DNA of 64,000 nt from Halomicrobium salinisoli (GTDB lineage: Archaea; Halobacteriota; Halobacteria; Halobacteriales; Haloarculaceae), in contig NZ_CP084463.1 in NCBI RefSeq assembly GCF_020405185.1, positions 1,736,001 through 1,800,000 of the forward strand, in the 5' to 3' direction. How positions within the stretch are numbered: position 1 is the stretch's first letter; every line of letters begins with the position of its first letter. Made by a program: the position numbers and the translations under genes. Below the pieces are notes generated by a model. It saw only the letters and a program-made list of their open reading frames with translations, searched no databases and was not told the origin of the DNA. Below, in pieces: positions 8,581 through 17,445 of this stretch.

Positions 8581-10407
8581 ATGTACGAACACGACGTAAT
8601 CGTGGTCGGCGCGGGCGGCGCCGGCCTGCGAGCGGCCATCGCGGCTCACGAAGAGGGCGCCGACGTCGCGCTCGTGACGAAGCTCCACCCGGTCCGGAGC
8701 CACACGGGCGCGGCCGAGGGCGGCATCAACGCCGCGCTCCGCGACGGCGACGACTGGGAACTGCACGCCTACGACACGATGAAGGGGTCGGACTACCTCG
8801 GGGACGCGCCGGCCATCGACGTCTTCGCACAGGACGCGCCCGAGGAGGTCGTCCAGCTGGAGCACTGGGGCATGCCGTTCTCCCGCGAGGACGACGGCCG
8901 CGCCTCCCAGCGCCCCTTCGGCGGGATGTCGTTCCCGCGGACCACCTACGCCGGCGCCGAGACCGGCCACCACCTGCTGCACACGATGTACGAGCAGGTG
9001 GTCAAGCGTGGCATCGAGGTCTACGACGAGTGGTACGTCACCAACCTCGCGGTGACCGACCACGACGACCCGGAGGACCGCGAGTGCCACGGCGCCGTCG
9101 CCTACGAGATCGCGACGGGCAACGTCGAGGGCTTCCGCGCCAACGACGGCGTCATCCTCGCCACCGGCGGCCTCGGCCAGGCGTTCGACCACACGACCAA
9201 CGCCGTGGCCAACACCGGCGACGGCTGCGCGATGGCCTACCGCGCCGGCGTCCCGCTGGAGGACATGGAGATGATCCAGTTCCACCCGACGACGCTCCCG
9301 TCGACGGGGGTGCTCATCTCCGAAGGCGTCCGCGGCGAGGGCGGCATCCTCTACAACGACGACGAGGAGCGGTTCATGTTCGAGTACGGCTACGCCAACA
9401 ACGACGGCGAACTCGCCTCCCGCGACGTCGTCTCCCGCGCCGAGCTGACGGAGGTCAACAACGGGCGCGGCATCGAGGACGAGTACGTCCACCTCGACAT
9501 GCGCCACCTCGGCGAGGAGCGCATCCTCGACCGCCTGGAGAACATCCTCCACCTCGCGGAGGACTTCGAGGGCGTCGACGGCCTCGACGAGCCGATGCCC
9601 GTCAAGCCCGGCCAGCACTACGCCATGGGCGGCATCGAGTGCGACGAGAACGGCCACACCTGCATCGACGGCCTCTACGCCGCCGGCGAGACGGCCTGCG
9701 TCTCCCTGCACGGCGCCAACCGCCTGGGCGGCAACGCGCTGCCCGAGCTGCTCGTGTTCGGCGCCCGCGCCGGCCGCCACGCCGCCGGCGCCGACATGAA
9801 GGACGCCGAGATCGCGACCGGCCCCTCCGCGCAGAGCGAACCGGGCGACGTCGAGCCGCCCGTCGAGCCCGGCGCGGTGGACGCGGGCAGCGACGACGTC
9901 GCCGCCGACGGCGCCGCGGTCGAGCCGGACGAGGTGCTGGAGCACACCGTCCGGCGCGAGCGCGAGCGCGTCGAGTCCCTCCTCGAAGAGGACGGGATCA
10001 ACCACGCCGAGGTCCGCTCGGACGTCCAGGAGACGATGACCGAGAACGTCAACGTGTTCCGCGAGGAGGACAACCTGCGCCAGGCCCTGCGGGACATCCG
10101 CCGCGGCCGCGAACGCTACCAGGACGTCGCCGTCGCGGACCCCTCCCGGACGTACAACACCGACCTGATCCACACCATGGAGACGCGGAACATCCTCGAC
10201 GTCGCCGAGGCCATCACGCTCGGCGCGCTGGCCCGCGAGGAGTTCCGCGGCGCCCACTGGCGCGCCGAGTTCCAGGAGCGCCGCGACGAGGAGTGGATCA
10301 AGCACACCATGCTCGCCTGGGACGGCGGCACGCCGAACCTCTACTACAAGCCCGTCCTGCTGGAGAGCCAGTGGAAGGAGTACGAGCCCAAAGAGCGCAG
10401 TTACTAG
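8581..10407 (+). CDS. sdhA: Succinate dehydrogenase flavoprotein subunit
   Basis: Predicted 608-residue catalytic subunit that oxidises succinate to fumarate. The FAD Rossmann motif VVVGAGGAGLRAAIAAHEEG lies at the N-terminus, HTGAAEGGINAAL contains the His that carries covalent FAD in the family, and FHPTTLPSTGVLISEGVRG and LHGANRLGGNALPELLVFG are substrate and FAD signatures. A low-complexity acidic stretch at about 410-450 (Ala/Asp/Glu/Pro-rich) interrupts the capping region and is not seen in typical bacterial enzymes. It starts two bases after the sdhB stop and is the last gene of the operon. Confidence 0.96.
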   Translation: MYEHDVIVVGAGGAGLRAAIAAHEEGADVALVTKLHPVRSHTGAAEGGINAALRDGDDWELHAYDTMKGSDYLGDAPAIDVFAQDAPEEVVQLEHWGMPFSREDDGRASQRPFGGMSFPRTTYAGAETGHHLLHTMYEQVVKRGIEVYDEWYVTNLAVTDHDDPEDRECHGAVAYEIATGNVEGFRANDGVILATGGLGQAFDHTTNAVANTGDGCAMAYRAGVPLEDMEMIQFHPTTLPSTGVLISEGVRGEGGILYNDDEERFMFEYGYANNDGELASRDVVSRAELTEVNNGRGIEDEYVHLDMRHLGEERILDRLENILHLAEDFEGVDGLDEPMPVKPGQHYAMGGIECDENGHTCIDGLYAAGETACVSLHGANRLGGNALPELLVFGARAGRHAAGADMKDAEIATGPSAQSEPGDVEPPVEPGAVDAGSDDVAADGAAVEPDEVLEHTVRRERERVESLLEEDGINHAEVRSDVQETMTENVNVFREEDNLRQALRDIRRGRERYQDVAVADPSRTYNTDLIHTMETRNILDVAEAITLGALAREEFRGAHWRAEFQERRDEEWIKHTMLAWDGGTPNLYYKPVLLESQWKEYEPKERSY

Positions 10408-10543
10408 CGCGGCCATCGTAGCCGCGTCCGGCCGACGTTTTCCGACGCCGTTTCCGATCGCCTTCTCTGCTACCGACCAGAAGGGGCACTCTATCAGTCC
10501 ACTGTGAACAAATAGTTTGTACTGCCAGAGAGTTCTGTGTATT

Positions 10544-10933
10544 ATGGTGGGTAAAAGGGTGATTTACGGAGAACCCGAAGAGAGGCGTCGGTTCCTCATT
10601 GCCACCGTCTTCCTCTCCGTGATACTCTACGTTTCCCCGGACGCTCTCATTGAAGATTTCGCGCCGCCTCTCATCGGTGTCGCGATCGTCATCGGCGTCA
10701 TCGCTGGTGTCTTCTACAGAATCGGATTGATAGGGTGTCTCACTGGAGTCTGCTCTTTGATAACGGTGATCAATTTCAAAGCCTACTGGTTCGATCAACA
10801 GACTGAGACAGCATTCGGCATCCACTGGTTTGTCCCTCTTTTTGTCATTCTGACGGCTACTCTCCTGATCGGCCTACCGGCCTTCGTTGCTGGTGTCGGG
10901 ATCCGCCGGAACCTGCTCTCGGAGTACGAGTGA
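10544..10933 (+). CDS. Small integral membrane protein, unknown family, atypical composition
   Basis: Predicted 129 residues with about four hydrophobic segments (roughly 17-32, 39-58, 62-78 and 96-118), a positively charged start (MVGKRVIYGEPEERRR) and a charged tail. I recognise no family. The reading frame uses many A/T-ending codons (ATT, GAA, TTT, AGA) and is much less GC-rich than sdhA before it or the ABC genes after it, which suggests acquisition by transfer or a fast-evolving gene. The ATG at 10544 is chosen over the TTG at 10517, which would fall inside the TATA-like element (ACAAATAG...TTTGTA). Confidence 0.6.
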   Translation: MVGKRVIYGEPEERRRFLIATVFLSVILYVSPDALIEDFAPPLIGVAIVIGVIAGVFYRIGLIGCLTGVCSLITVINFKAYWFDQQTETAFGIHWFVPLFVILTATLLIGLPAFVAGVGIRRNLLSEYE

Positions 10934-11030
10934 AGTCACTGAGACCCCGACTGCGGCTACTTCTTGGTGACGGTGTCCCCGACCGCAAGTGCCATCTGCG
11001 ATCACCGAGTAGGACCGGCGACGCGATTCC

Positions 11031-12092
11031 ATGGCCAGCCAGCCCTCCACGACCGGCGACGGCGCGTCCGGGACGGCGGACGCGGCCGCGGCGACGGACG
11101 CACCGGCGACGGACCCCGACGAGGCGGCCCTGTACGTCGACGGCCTCTCGAAGACCTTCGGGAGCGGGTCGGACGCGGTGCGGGCCGTCGACGACGTCTC
11201 CTTCGCCGTCGACCACGGCGAGGTGGTCGGCCTGCTCGGTCCGAACGGCGCCGGCAAGACCACCACGATCAAGTCGATACTCGGCCTGCTGCTGCCCGAC
11301 GCGGGCGAGGTCCGCATCGAGGGCGTCGACGTCTACGAGCGCCCGCGGCGGGCCTACGAGCGCGTCGACGCGATGTTCGAGGGCGCGCGCAACGACTACT
11401 GGCGGCTCACCGTCCGCGAGAACCTCCGCTACTTCGCGGCCATCAGGGGCCGGGAGCCGGACGCCGTCGCCGACCGCCACGACGAGCTACTCGACCGCCT
11501 GGACCTCGCTGACCGCGCCGATACCCCCGTTCGGGACCTCTCGCGGGGGATGAAGCAGAAGGTGTCGCTGGCGAGCGTCCTCGCCGGCGACGTCTCGGTG
11601 GCCTTCCTCGACGAGCCCACGCTCGGCCTCGACGTCGAGAGCTCGATCGCGCTGCGACGCGAGCTTCGACGTCTGGCCGACGAGCGGGGCCTGACGCTCG
11701 TCGTCTCCAGCCACGACATGAACGTCGTCGAGGACGTCTGCGACCGGGTGATCATCGTCGACGACGGGCGGATCGTGGCCAACGACAGCGTCGAGAACCT
11801 GCTCGCCGGCTACGAGACGCGGGGCTATCGAATCGCCGTCCGGGGCGCCGACGACGGCGACGTGGCGGCCCTCCGCGAGCGGTTCGACGTGACCGGCGTC
11901 GAGCGCGTCGAGGACCGCACCCGCTTCGAGGTGGCGGCGGACTCGTCGACGTTCTACCGGCTGACGGACGCGCTGGAGGCGCGCGGCCTGGAGGTCGCGA
12001 CGGTCGAGACGGTCCAGCCCGACCTCGCCGAGGCGTTCGTGGAGATGACCGGCCTCGGCGGGCGGGCCGCGGAGGGGGAGGCGTCGCGATGA
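11031..12092 (+). CDS. ABC-2 type transporter ATP-binding protein
   Basis: Predicted 353-residue nucleotide-binding subunit. It has Walker A GPNGAGKTTTIKS, signature LSRGMKQKVSLAS, Walker B VAFLDEPTLGLD and the switch His in VVSSHDMNVV. The roughly 25-residue N-terminal Ala/Thr/Asp extension is disordered, and the C-terminal 90 residues form the extra domain common to DrrA/NatA-like exporters. It overlaps the permease gene by four bases (ATGA), so the two are coupled. The exported substrate cannot be inferred; drug, lipid or Na+ export are the usual possibilities for the family. Confidence 0.9.
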   Translation: MASQPSTTGDGASGTADAAAATDAPATDPDEAALYVDGLSKTFGSGSDAVRAVDDVSFAVDHGEVVGLLGPNGAGKTTTIKSILGLLLPDAGEVRIEGVDVYERPRRAYERVDAMFEGARNDYWRLTVRENLRYFAAIRGREPDAVADRHDELLDRLDLADRADTPVRDLSRGMKQKVSLASVLAGDVSVAFLDEPTLGLDVESSIALRRELRRLADERGLTLVVSSHDMNVVEDVCDRVIIVDDGRIVANDSVENLLAGYETRGYRIAVRGADDGDVAALRERFDVTGVERVEDRTRFEVAADSSTFYRLTDALEARGLEVATVETVQPDLAEAFVEMTGLGGRAAEGEASR

Positions 12093-12889
12093 CGACCGCC
12101 GACCGCCGCCCGGGACCGCGGGGCTACTACACGCTCCTGAAGGCCGTCGTGTACCGCGACCTGCTGATCTGGGTCCGCTACCCGGTCGACGCCGTGACGG
12201 GCGTGGTGATGGGGCTGTTCTTCTTCGGCGTGATGTTCTACGGCGGCACCCTGGTCGCCGGGCAGACGCTCACCGACTCCCTCGAGGGCCTGATCGTGGG
12301 CTACTTCCTGTGGACGCTGTCGCTCGGCGCGTACTCCGGGATCACGAACGACGTCCGGTCGGAGGCCAGCTGGGGCACGCTGGAGCGGCACTTCACCACG
12401 CCCTTCGGCTTCGGCCCGGTCGTGCTGGCGAAGGGCCTGGCCATCCTGCTCCGGACGTTCGCGACGTCGGCCGTGATCCTGGCGGCGATGCTACTGGTGA
12501 GCGACGTGACGCTGCGGCTGCCGGTGGTGACCGTCGTCACGGTCGCCACGCTGGCTATCGCGTCGGCGTTCGGGCTGGGGCTGGCGATGGGCGGCCTGGG
12601 CGTGCTGTACAAGCGGATCAGCAACCTCGTGAACCTCGTCCAGTTCTCCTTCGTCGGCCTCATCTCCGCGCCGGCGTTCGACCTCGGGTGGGCCCGCTTG
12701 CTCCCGCTCGCACAGGGCAGCGCGATGCTCCAGCGGGCGATGCGCGACGGCGTCCGCCTGTGGGAGTTCGACCCCGCCGCGCTCGCGGTGCTGATCGGCA
12801 CTGCGGTCGGCTACGTCGCGGCCGGCTACCTGGCGTTCGGCCTGGCCACGCGGCGCGCCCGGCGGCTGGGCGTCCTCGGTGACTACTGA
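12089..12889 (+). CDS. ABC-2 type transporter permease
   Basis: Predicted 266-residue membrane protein with six hydrophobic helices in the ABC-2/NodJ-DrrB arrangement. The central WGTLERHFTTPFGFGPVVLAK segment resembles the family motif (cytoplasmic coupling helix after the second helix). It is translated from an ATGA overlap with the ATPase gene and pairs with it as a homodimeric exporter. The gene ends shortly before the divergent composition and promoter of the next gene. Confidence 0.87.
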   Translation: MTTADRRPGPRGYYTLLKAVVYRDLLIWVRYPVDAVTGVVMGLFFFGVMFYGGTLVAGQTLTDSLEGLIVGYFLWTLSLGAYSGITNDVRSEASWGTLERHFTTPFGFGPVVLAKGLAILLRTFATSAVILAAMLLVSDVTLRLPVVTVVTVATLAIASAFGLGLAMGGLGVLYKRISNLVNLVQFSFVGLISAPAFDLGWARLLPLAQGSAMLQRAMRDGVRLWEFDPAALAVLIGTAVGYVAAGYLAFGLATRRARRLGVLGDY

Positions 12890-12994
12890 GCGAGTGGTGG
12901 CGCCCGGTTGTGGCGACGGCGATCCGCCGACGGCGGCGCGCCGGGCAGCTCCCGGCCGAACACATATCGGTCCGCCGTTCGTCTCACGGGACGC

Positions 12995-14296
12995 ATGATC
13001 GTCTCGGGCACCGTCGTCGCGGACGCGGAGACGACCGTCGAAGACGGGGCGGTCGTCACCGACGGCGACGAGATCGCCTTCGTCGGGCGGCGCAGCGAGG
13101 CCGTCGACCGCTATCCGGACCACGAGCGCCGGTCGTTCGATATCGTCGCGCCGGGCCTGATCGGGTCGCACGTCCACTCCGTCCAGACGCTGGGGCGGGG
13201 CATCGCCGACGACGCGCCGCTGCTGGAGTGGCTCGAGGAGCACGTCCTCCCGCTGGAGGCCGCGATGGGACCGGAGGCGACCCGGACGGCGGCGACGCTG
13301 GGCTACATGGAGTGCCTGGCAAGCGGCGTGACGACCGTCCTCGACCACCTCTCGGTCAACCACGCGGCCGAGGCCTTCGAGGCGGCCGTCGAGACGGGGA
13401 TCCGCGGGCGCCTGGGGAAGGTGCTCATGGACTACGACGCCCCGGACGGACTCCAGGAGGACGCCGAGGAGGGGCTCCGGGAGTCCGAGCGCCTGATCGA
13501 GGAGTACCACGGGGCAGCGGACGGCCGGATCAGATACGCCGTGACGCCGCGTTTCGCCGTCTCCTGCACAGAGGCGTGTCTGCGTGGCGTCCGCGAGCTC
13601 GCGGACGCCCACGACGGCGTCGGGATCCACACGCACGCCAGCGAGAACCGCGACGAGGTGGCGACCGTCGAGGAGCGGACCGGCGAGCGCAACGTCGAGT
13701 GGCTCCACGAGGTCGGCCTGACCGGCCCGGACGTGACGCTGGCCCACTGCGTCTGGACGGACGAGCGCGAGCGGGCGATCCTCGCAGAGACCGACACGCG
13801 CGTCGTCCACTGCCCCTCGTCGAACATGAAACTCGCCAGCGGCGTCGCCCCGGTCGAGGACTACCTCGACCGCGGCGTCACCGTCGGGCTCGGCAACGAC
13901 GGGCCGCCCTGCAACAACACGCTCGACCCCTTCACGGAGATGCGCCAGGCGAGCCTCCTGGCGAAGGTCGACGACCGCGACGCGACGGCGCTGCCGGCGT
14001 CGACCGTCTTCGAGATGGCGACGACGGGCGGCGCGACGGCCGCGGGCTTCGAGCGGGTCGGCGCCCTCCGGGAGGGGTACCGCGCGGACGTGATCGGACT
14101 GTCGACCGACAGCCCGCGCGCGACGCCGGTCCACGACCCGGTCTCACACCTGGTGTTCGCGGCCCACGGCGACGACGTCCGGTTCACCGTGGTCGGCGGC
14201 GACGTCGTGTACGACGGCGGGGCGTTCGCCGCGGTCGACGCGGACGCGGTCACGTCGCGGGCCTCGGCGTTCGCGGCCGAACTCACCGACGACTGA
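12995..14296 (+). CDS. Amidohydrolase, 5'-deoxyadenosine / S-adenosylhomocysteine deaminase-like
   Basis: Predicted 433-residue metal-dependent deaminase of the ATZ/TRZ/MtaD group. The TIM-barrel metal site is seen in GSHVHSVQTLGRG, HTHASENRDE, LAHCVW and GNDGPPCNNTLDPF. Members deaminate adenosine-type by-products of SAM chemistry or guanine-type bases; the HASEN and GNDG motifs favour the nucleoside branch. The ATG at 12995 lies 28 bases after an ACATAT TATA box (about 12962-12968), so an upstream in-frame extension is rejected. No SAM-cycle gene is adjacent, so the substrate call is family-level. Confidence 0.82.
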   Translation: MIVSGTVVADAETTVEDGAVVTDGDEIAFVGRRSEAVDRYPDHERRSFDIVAPGLIGSHVHSVQTLGRGIADDAPLLEWLEEHVLPLEAAMGPEATRTAATLGYMECLASGVTTVLDHLSVNHAAEAFEAAVETGIRGRLGKVLMDYDAPDGLQEDAEEGLRESERLIEEYHGAADGRIRYAVTPRFAVSCTEACLRGVRELADAHDGVGIHTHASENRDEVATVEERTGERNVEWLHEVGLTGPDVTLAHCVWTDERERAILAETDTRVVHCPSSNMKLASGVAPVEDYLDRGVTVGLGNDGPPCNNTLDPFTEMRQASLLAKVDDRDATALPASTVFEMATTGGATAAGFERVGALREGYRADVIGLSTDSPRATPVHDPVSHLVFAAHGDDVRFTVVGGDVVYDGGAFAAVDADAVTSRASAFAAELTDD

Positions 14297-14373
14297 CGAG
14301 CGGCTGCCGAAGGCGTTCGCGGCCGCTGAACGGGCCGCCGGCTACTCGGTGTATCGTCCCCGAAAGTAGGAAA

Positions 14374-14636
14374 GGTGGGTGGGGGGTGGGGGTGGTGGGG
14401 GTGGAACCGGCACCGGAACGGTGCCGTATCAGGGCATAGCCGATTCCATGACTAAAATCTGTTGGCCCTGATATTAACATTGAAAATCGGAACCCCTCGA
14501 CGCGGGACGGAGCCCCCGCTGTCGAGTGTTGTTCCGGAACGGAATTGTGCGTGGGTGCAGTCCCATCGAGGGAGCGCACCGTGCATCGGCGCGGCGGGGT
14601 CGCCGCGCGAGTGGTGGACATCGTCCACCAGTGCGA
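14374..14636. ncRNA. Candidate structured non-coding RNA region (unassigned, strand uncertain)
   Basis: About 340 bases separate the amidohydrolase from tRNA-Leu and hold no convincing gene. From left to right they show a G-run tract (14374-14404), a 7-bp hairpin (14408-14426), an adjoining stem with 9-bp arms TATCAGGGC/GCCCTGATA (14427-14435 with 14465-14473), an 11-bp stem with one bulge (14496-14526), a self-complementary GTTCCGGAAC (14531-14540), a two-part hairpin (14554-14580), an 8-bp GC hairpin (14589-14608) and an 8-bp hairpin with loop ATC (14612-14630). The stems are joined by A/T-rich single-stranded stretches. It matches none of the SRP, RNase P or tRNA motifs I know. It could instead be a cluster of terminators. 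Confidence 0.35.
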
Positions 14637-14721
<85 letters not shown>

Positions 14722-14854
14722 TCGCTGTCTCTTGCGTGCACTTCGTCGTATCCCGTGGTCGAATAAAAGGGCTTTCGTTTGCGTCCGCCCCGGTAGTGGT
14801 TGTCACTGACGGCGAAGCGGACGTTTCAAATACGGGCAACACTGTATCGCGCGC

Positions 14855-15361
14855 ATGGCCAAGTACTCGACCGGCAGTGGCGGCGGCGGGGCCGGCGAGA
14901 GCTGCGAGCTCTGCGGCGCCAGCGACCGGGACCTGCGCGAGGCCACGGTGGCCGGCGCGACCCTGCAGGTCTGTTCGGACTGCGCCGAGCACGGCGACGG
15001 GGAGACCCGCGGAGCGAGCGGCTCGCGCGACGACCAGGACCGCGACCGGGACCGCCGCGCGGCCCAGAACGCCGCCAAGGTCCACGACGCCGCACAGGGA
15101 GACTCCACGCACTGGGAAGAGCACGGCACCGACTACGATGGAGACCAGTTGCCCTACCTGGTGAGAGACTACGGGCGGCGCGTGGTCGAGGCGCGACAGG
15201 AAGCGGGCCTCCAGACCGACGAACTCGCCGAGGAGGTCGAGGAGGACGAGTCGGACGTCCTCGCAGTCGAGCAGGGCCGCGCGACGCAGGCGAACGTCGG
15301 CGGCTCCGTGGTCGCGAAGCTCGAGGAGTTCCTCGACGTGGAACTCTCCGAGGAGCGCTGA
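14855..15361 (+). CDS. Multiprotein-bridging-factor-like transcription factor (aMBF1)
   Basis: Predicted 168 residues. An N-terminal zinc ribbon has Cys17, Cys20, Cys40 and Cys43, followed by an Asp/Arg-rich linker and a C-terminal helix-turn-helix of the Cro/C1 type (about 100-165; YGRRVVEARQEAGLQTDELA begins the HTH). This is the layout of archaeal MBF1, which associates with the ribosome and basal transcription machinery. The TATA-like CAAATAC lies about 29 bases before the ATG, which suggests a leaderless message. It is transcribed away from the tRNA-Leu gene. Confidence 0.85.
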   Translation: MAKYSTGSGGGGAGESCELCGASDRDLREATVAGATLQVCSDCAEHGDGETRGASGSRDDQDRDRDRRAAQNAAKVHDAAQGDSTHWEEHGTDYDGDQLPYLVRDYGRRVVEARQEAGLQTDELAEEVEEDESDVLAVEQGRATQANVGGSVVAKLEEFLDVELSEER

Positions 15362-15429
15362 CCGTCGAGTCGGCGCGGCGCTGACGCCGCGACCGACGAT
15401 TTATACCGACGCCGTCGCTACGGACGGGC

Positions 15430-15963
15430 GTGACCGACGACTACGACGCCGTCGTCTACGACCTCGACGGGACGCTCGTGCGGCTGGACGTCGACTGGGC
15501 CACGGTGCGTCGGGAGGCGGCGGCCGCTCTCCGCGAGCGCGGCGTGGACGCCGACGGCCGGGACCTCTGGGCGATGCTCGACCTCGCCGAGGAACGGGGC
15601 CACGCCGACGCGGTCGAGTCGGTCGTCGCCGACCACGAGGTCGAGGGCGCCGAGTCCTCCGAGCTGCTGACGCTGGTCGACGAGCTGCCGCTGTCCGTTC
15701 CCGTGGGCGTCGTCTCGCTCAACTGCGAGTCGGCCGTCCGCCGTGCGCTCGAACTGCACGGGGCCGACGAGCACGTCGACGCGGTGGCGGGCCGGGACAC
15801 GCTGGACGCCCGCAAGCCCGATCCGACGCCGCTGCTGTGGATCGCCGGGGAACTCGGCGTCGATCCGGAGCGGTCGCTGTTCGTGGGCGACTCCCGGAGC
15901 GACGCCGAGGCGGCCGAGGCGGCCGGCTTCGACTTCGAGTGGGCGAGCGACCGGGGCGCGTGA
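15430..15963 (+). CDS. HAD-superfamily hydrolase (phosphoglycolate phosphatase-like)
   Basis: Predicted 177 residues. HAD motif I is DLDGT (nucleophile Asp11, acid Asp13), motif II VVSLNCES, motif III Lys in LDARKPDPTPL, and motif IV VGDSRSDAEAA. A small helical cap sits between motifs I and II. It dephosphorylates a small metabolite; substrate not predictable. Start is a GTG at 15430, supported by the TATA box TTTATA at 15400-15405, which places the transcript start almost at the codon. An upstream ATG is not available. Confidence 0.85.
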   Translation: MTDDYDAVVYDLDGTLVRLDVDWATVRREAAAALRERGVDADGRDLWAMLDLAEERGHADAVESVVADHEVEGAESSELLTLVDELPLSVPVGVVSLNCESAVRRALELHGADEHVDAVAGRDTLDARKPDPTPLLWIAGELGVDPERSLFVGDSRSDAEAAEAAGFDFEWASDRGA

Positions 15964-15966
15964 GCC

Positions 15967-16266
15967 CTACGCCTCGCGCCGGGCGTACAGGTACGCGGCG
16001 ATCGAGGTGCAGAACCAGATCGGCGCGCCGACGCGGACCGCGAACAGGGCGCGCTCGGTCCAGGAGGCGAGTTCGGTCGTCGTCGAGAGGACGGCGACGA
16101 CGGGCGCGCCGACGACGATAGTGGCGACGAAGGTGACCTGCATCACCCACCCGAAGTCGACCCCGTCCGGATTCGTCGTCTCGCGCGCTGGCACGGGCCT
16201 GGCTTCTGCGCTGTCGCGGTAAACGGTTTCGATGACCGACGCGTCGCGGCCGGCGCGGTGGCTCAC
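15967..16266 (-). CDS. Small two-helix membrane protein
   Basis: Predicted 99 residues from a GTG at 16266 that overlaps the stop of the upstream gene (GTGA), so the two are translationally coupled. Two hydrophobic helices follow a hydrophilic N-terminus: FGWVMQVTFVATIVVGAPVV and FAVRVGAPIWFCTSIAAYLY. The tail YARREA faces the cytoplasm. It looks like a haloarchaeal conserved protein of unknown function. Its 3' end converges on the HAD gene with a gap of only three bases. Confidence 0.65.
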   Translation of the reverse strand: MSHRAGRDASVIETVYRDSAEARPVPARETTNPDGVDFGWVMQVTFVATIVVGAPVVAVLSTTTELASWTERALFAVRVGAPIWFCTSIAAYLYARREA

Positions 16267-16466
16267 GACGAGAGCCAGGCGTACGTCTGTATCGCACCGA
16301 ACAGGACGGCGAACGCCCCGTTCTCGATCAGCAGTAGCTCGTTGCCGGGGGCCGTCGTGCGCGCGACCACGGCGAGGAGGCTGAAACCGGTCGCGAGCGC
16401 GAGGTTGTACTTCGCCAGCGCGACCCAGCACGACTGATCGAGTTCGATGAGGCCGTCGGTGCCCAT
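16263..16466 (-). CDS. Small two-helix membrane protein, upstream partner
   Basis: Predicted 67 residues starting at ATG 16466. Two hydrophobic segments, LATGFSLLAVVARTT and ENGAFAVLFGAIQTYAWL, follow a short acidic N-terminus (MGTDGLIELDQSC). An in-frame extension to 16514 is possible but is Arg-rich and unlike the rest. It is divergent from panB and co-transcribed with the next small membrane gene, which suggests a two-component membrane unit of unknown function. Confidence 0.6.
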   Translation of the reverse strand: MGTDGLIELDQSCWVALAKYNLALATGFSLLAVVARTTAPGNELLLIENGAFAVLFGAIQTYAWLSS

Positions 16467-16561
16467 GCGCACGGTTCGGACGCGAGCGGGACAAAGACGG
16501 GGGTCGCGCGCCACGGGAGTCAGTGACAGGGCTTAACCCGGACGCACGCCGAGAGGGAGGC

Positions 16562-17362
16562 ATGCGCGCGAAGGACATCAGGGCGATGGCGGGCGAGGAG
16601 ACGGTGACGATGCTGACCGCCTACGACGCGCCGACGGCCGAGCTTGCGGAAGCCGCGGGGGTCGACGTCCTGCTCGTTGGCGACTCGATGGGGAACCTGC
16701 GGCTCGGGCACGACTCGACGCTGCCCGTGACCGTCGACGAGACGGCGAGTCACACCGCCGCCGTCGCCCGGGCGGCCGACGAGTCGTTCGTCGTCGCGGA
16801 CATGCCCTTCCTGTCCTACGGCGCCGACGAGGGCGAGGCCGTCGAGAACTGCGGCCGGATGGTCAAGGAGGCCGGCGCCGACGCCGTCAAGCTCGAGTCC
16901 GGTCCCCACACCGTCGACCTGACGCGGCGGCTCACCGACCTCGGCGTCCCCGTCCAGGCGCACCTCGGACTGACGCCCCAGCGGGAGAACGAGACGGGCC
17001 TGTTCCGGCAGGGAACCGACCGGGACGCCGCCGAGGAGATCATCGACCTCGCGCGCGAGCACGAGGACGCGGGCGCGTTCTCGCTCGTGCTCGAACACGT
17101 CCCGTCGAACCTCGGCGCGGCGGTGACCGAGGCGATCGATATCCCGACCATCGGCATCGGCGCCGGGCCCGACTGCGACGGTCAGGTGCTGACCGTCGAC
17201 GAGGTGATCGGGCTCACGGAGGGGACGGCACCCTTCGCCGAGCGGTTCGGCGACGTCCGCGGCGAGATGGAGCGCGCCATCGAGTCCTACGTCGACGCCG
17301 TCGAGTCCGGCGAGTTCCCCCGCGAAGAGCACGGCCACGTCGAGGAATCGCTGGAGTACTGA
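16562..17362 (+). CDS. panB: 3-methyl-2-oxobutanoate hydroxymethyltransferase
   Basis: Predicted 266 residues. Adds a hydroxymethyl group from methylene-tetrahydropterin to 2-ketoisovalerate to give ketopantoate for CoA synthesis. Family signatures are MLTAYDAPTAELAEAAGVD, VVGDSMGN-like LLVGDSMGNLRLGH (metal-binding Asp), DMPFLSYG, AVKLESG, PVQAHLGLTPQ and IGIGAGPDCDGQVL. Start is set at ATG 16562 because a purine-rich GGGAGG directly precedes it and the family N-terminus begins there. An upstream start would add 13 non-conserved residues. Confidence 0.95.
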   Translation: MRAKDIRAMAGEETVTMLTAYDAPTAELAEAAGVDVLLVGDSMGNLRLGHDSTLPVTVDETASHTAAVARAADESFVVADMPFLSYGADEGEAVENCGRMVKEAGADAVKLESGPHTVDLTRRLTDLGVPVQAHLGLTPQRENETGLFRQGTDRDAAEEIIDLAREHEDAGAFSLVLEHVPSNLGAAVTEAIDIPTIGIGAGPDCDGQVLTVDEVIGLTEGTAPFAERFGDVRGEMERAIESYVDAVESGEFPREEHGHVEESLEY

Positions 17363-17445
17363 CCGGCCGCGGGGACCTGTTGCACCCTGAACCGCAAACA
17401 GACTGTTCTCCGCTCGCTTTTTACCGTACGGCGTATTTCCGCGAA

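Noticed and set aside
10517..10543. TTG start for the small membrane gene
   Set aside because: Falls inside the likely TATA box; the ATG at 10544 suits the promoter better.
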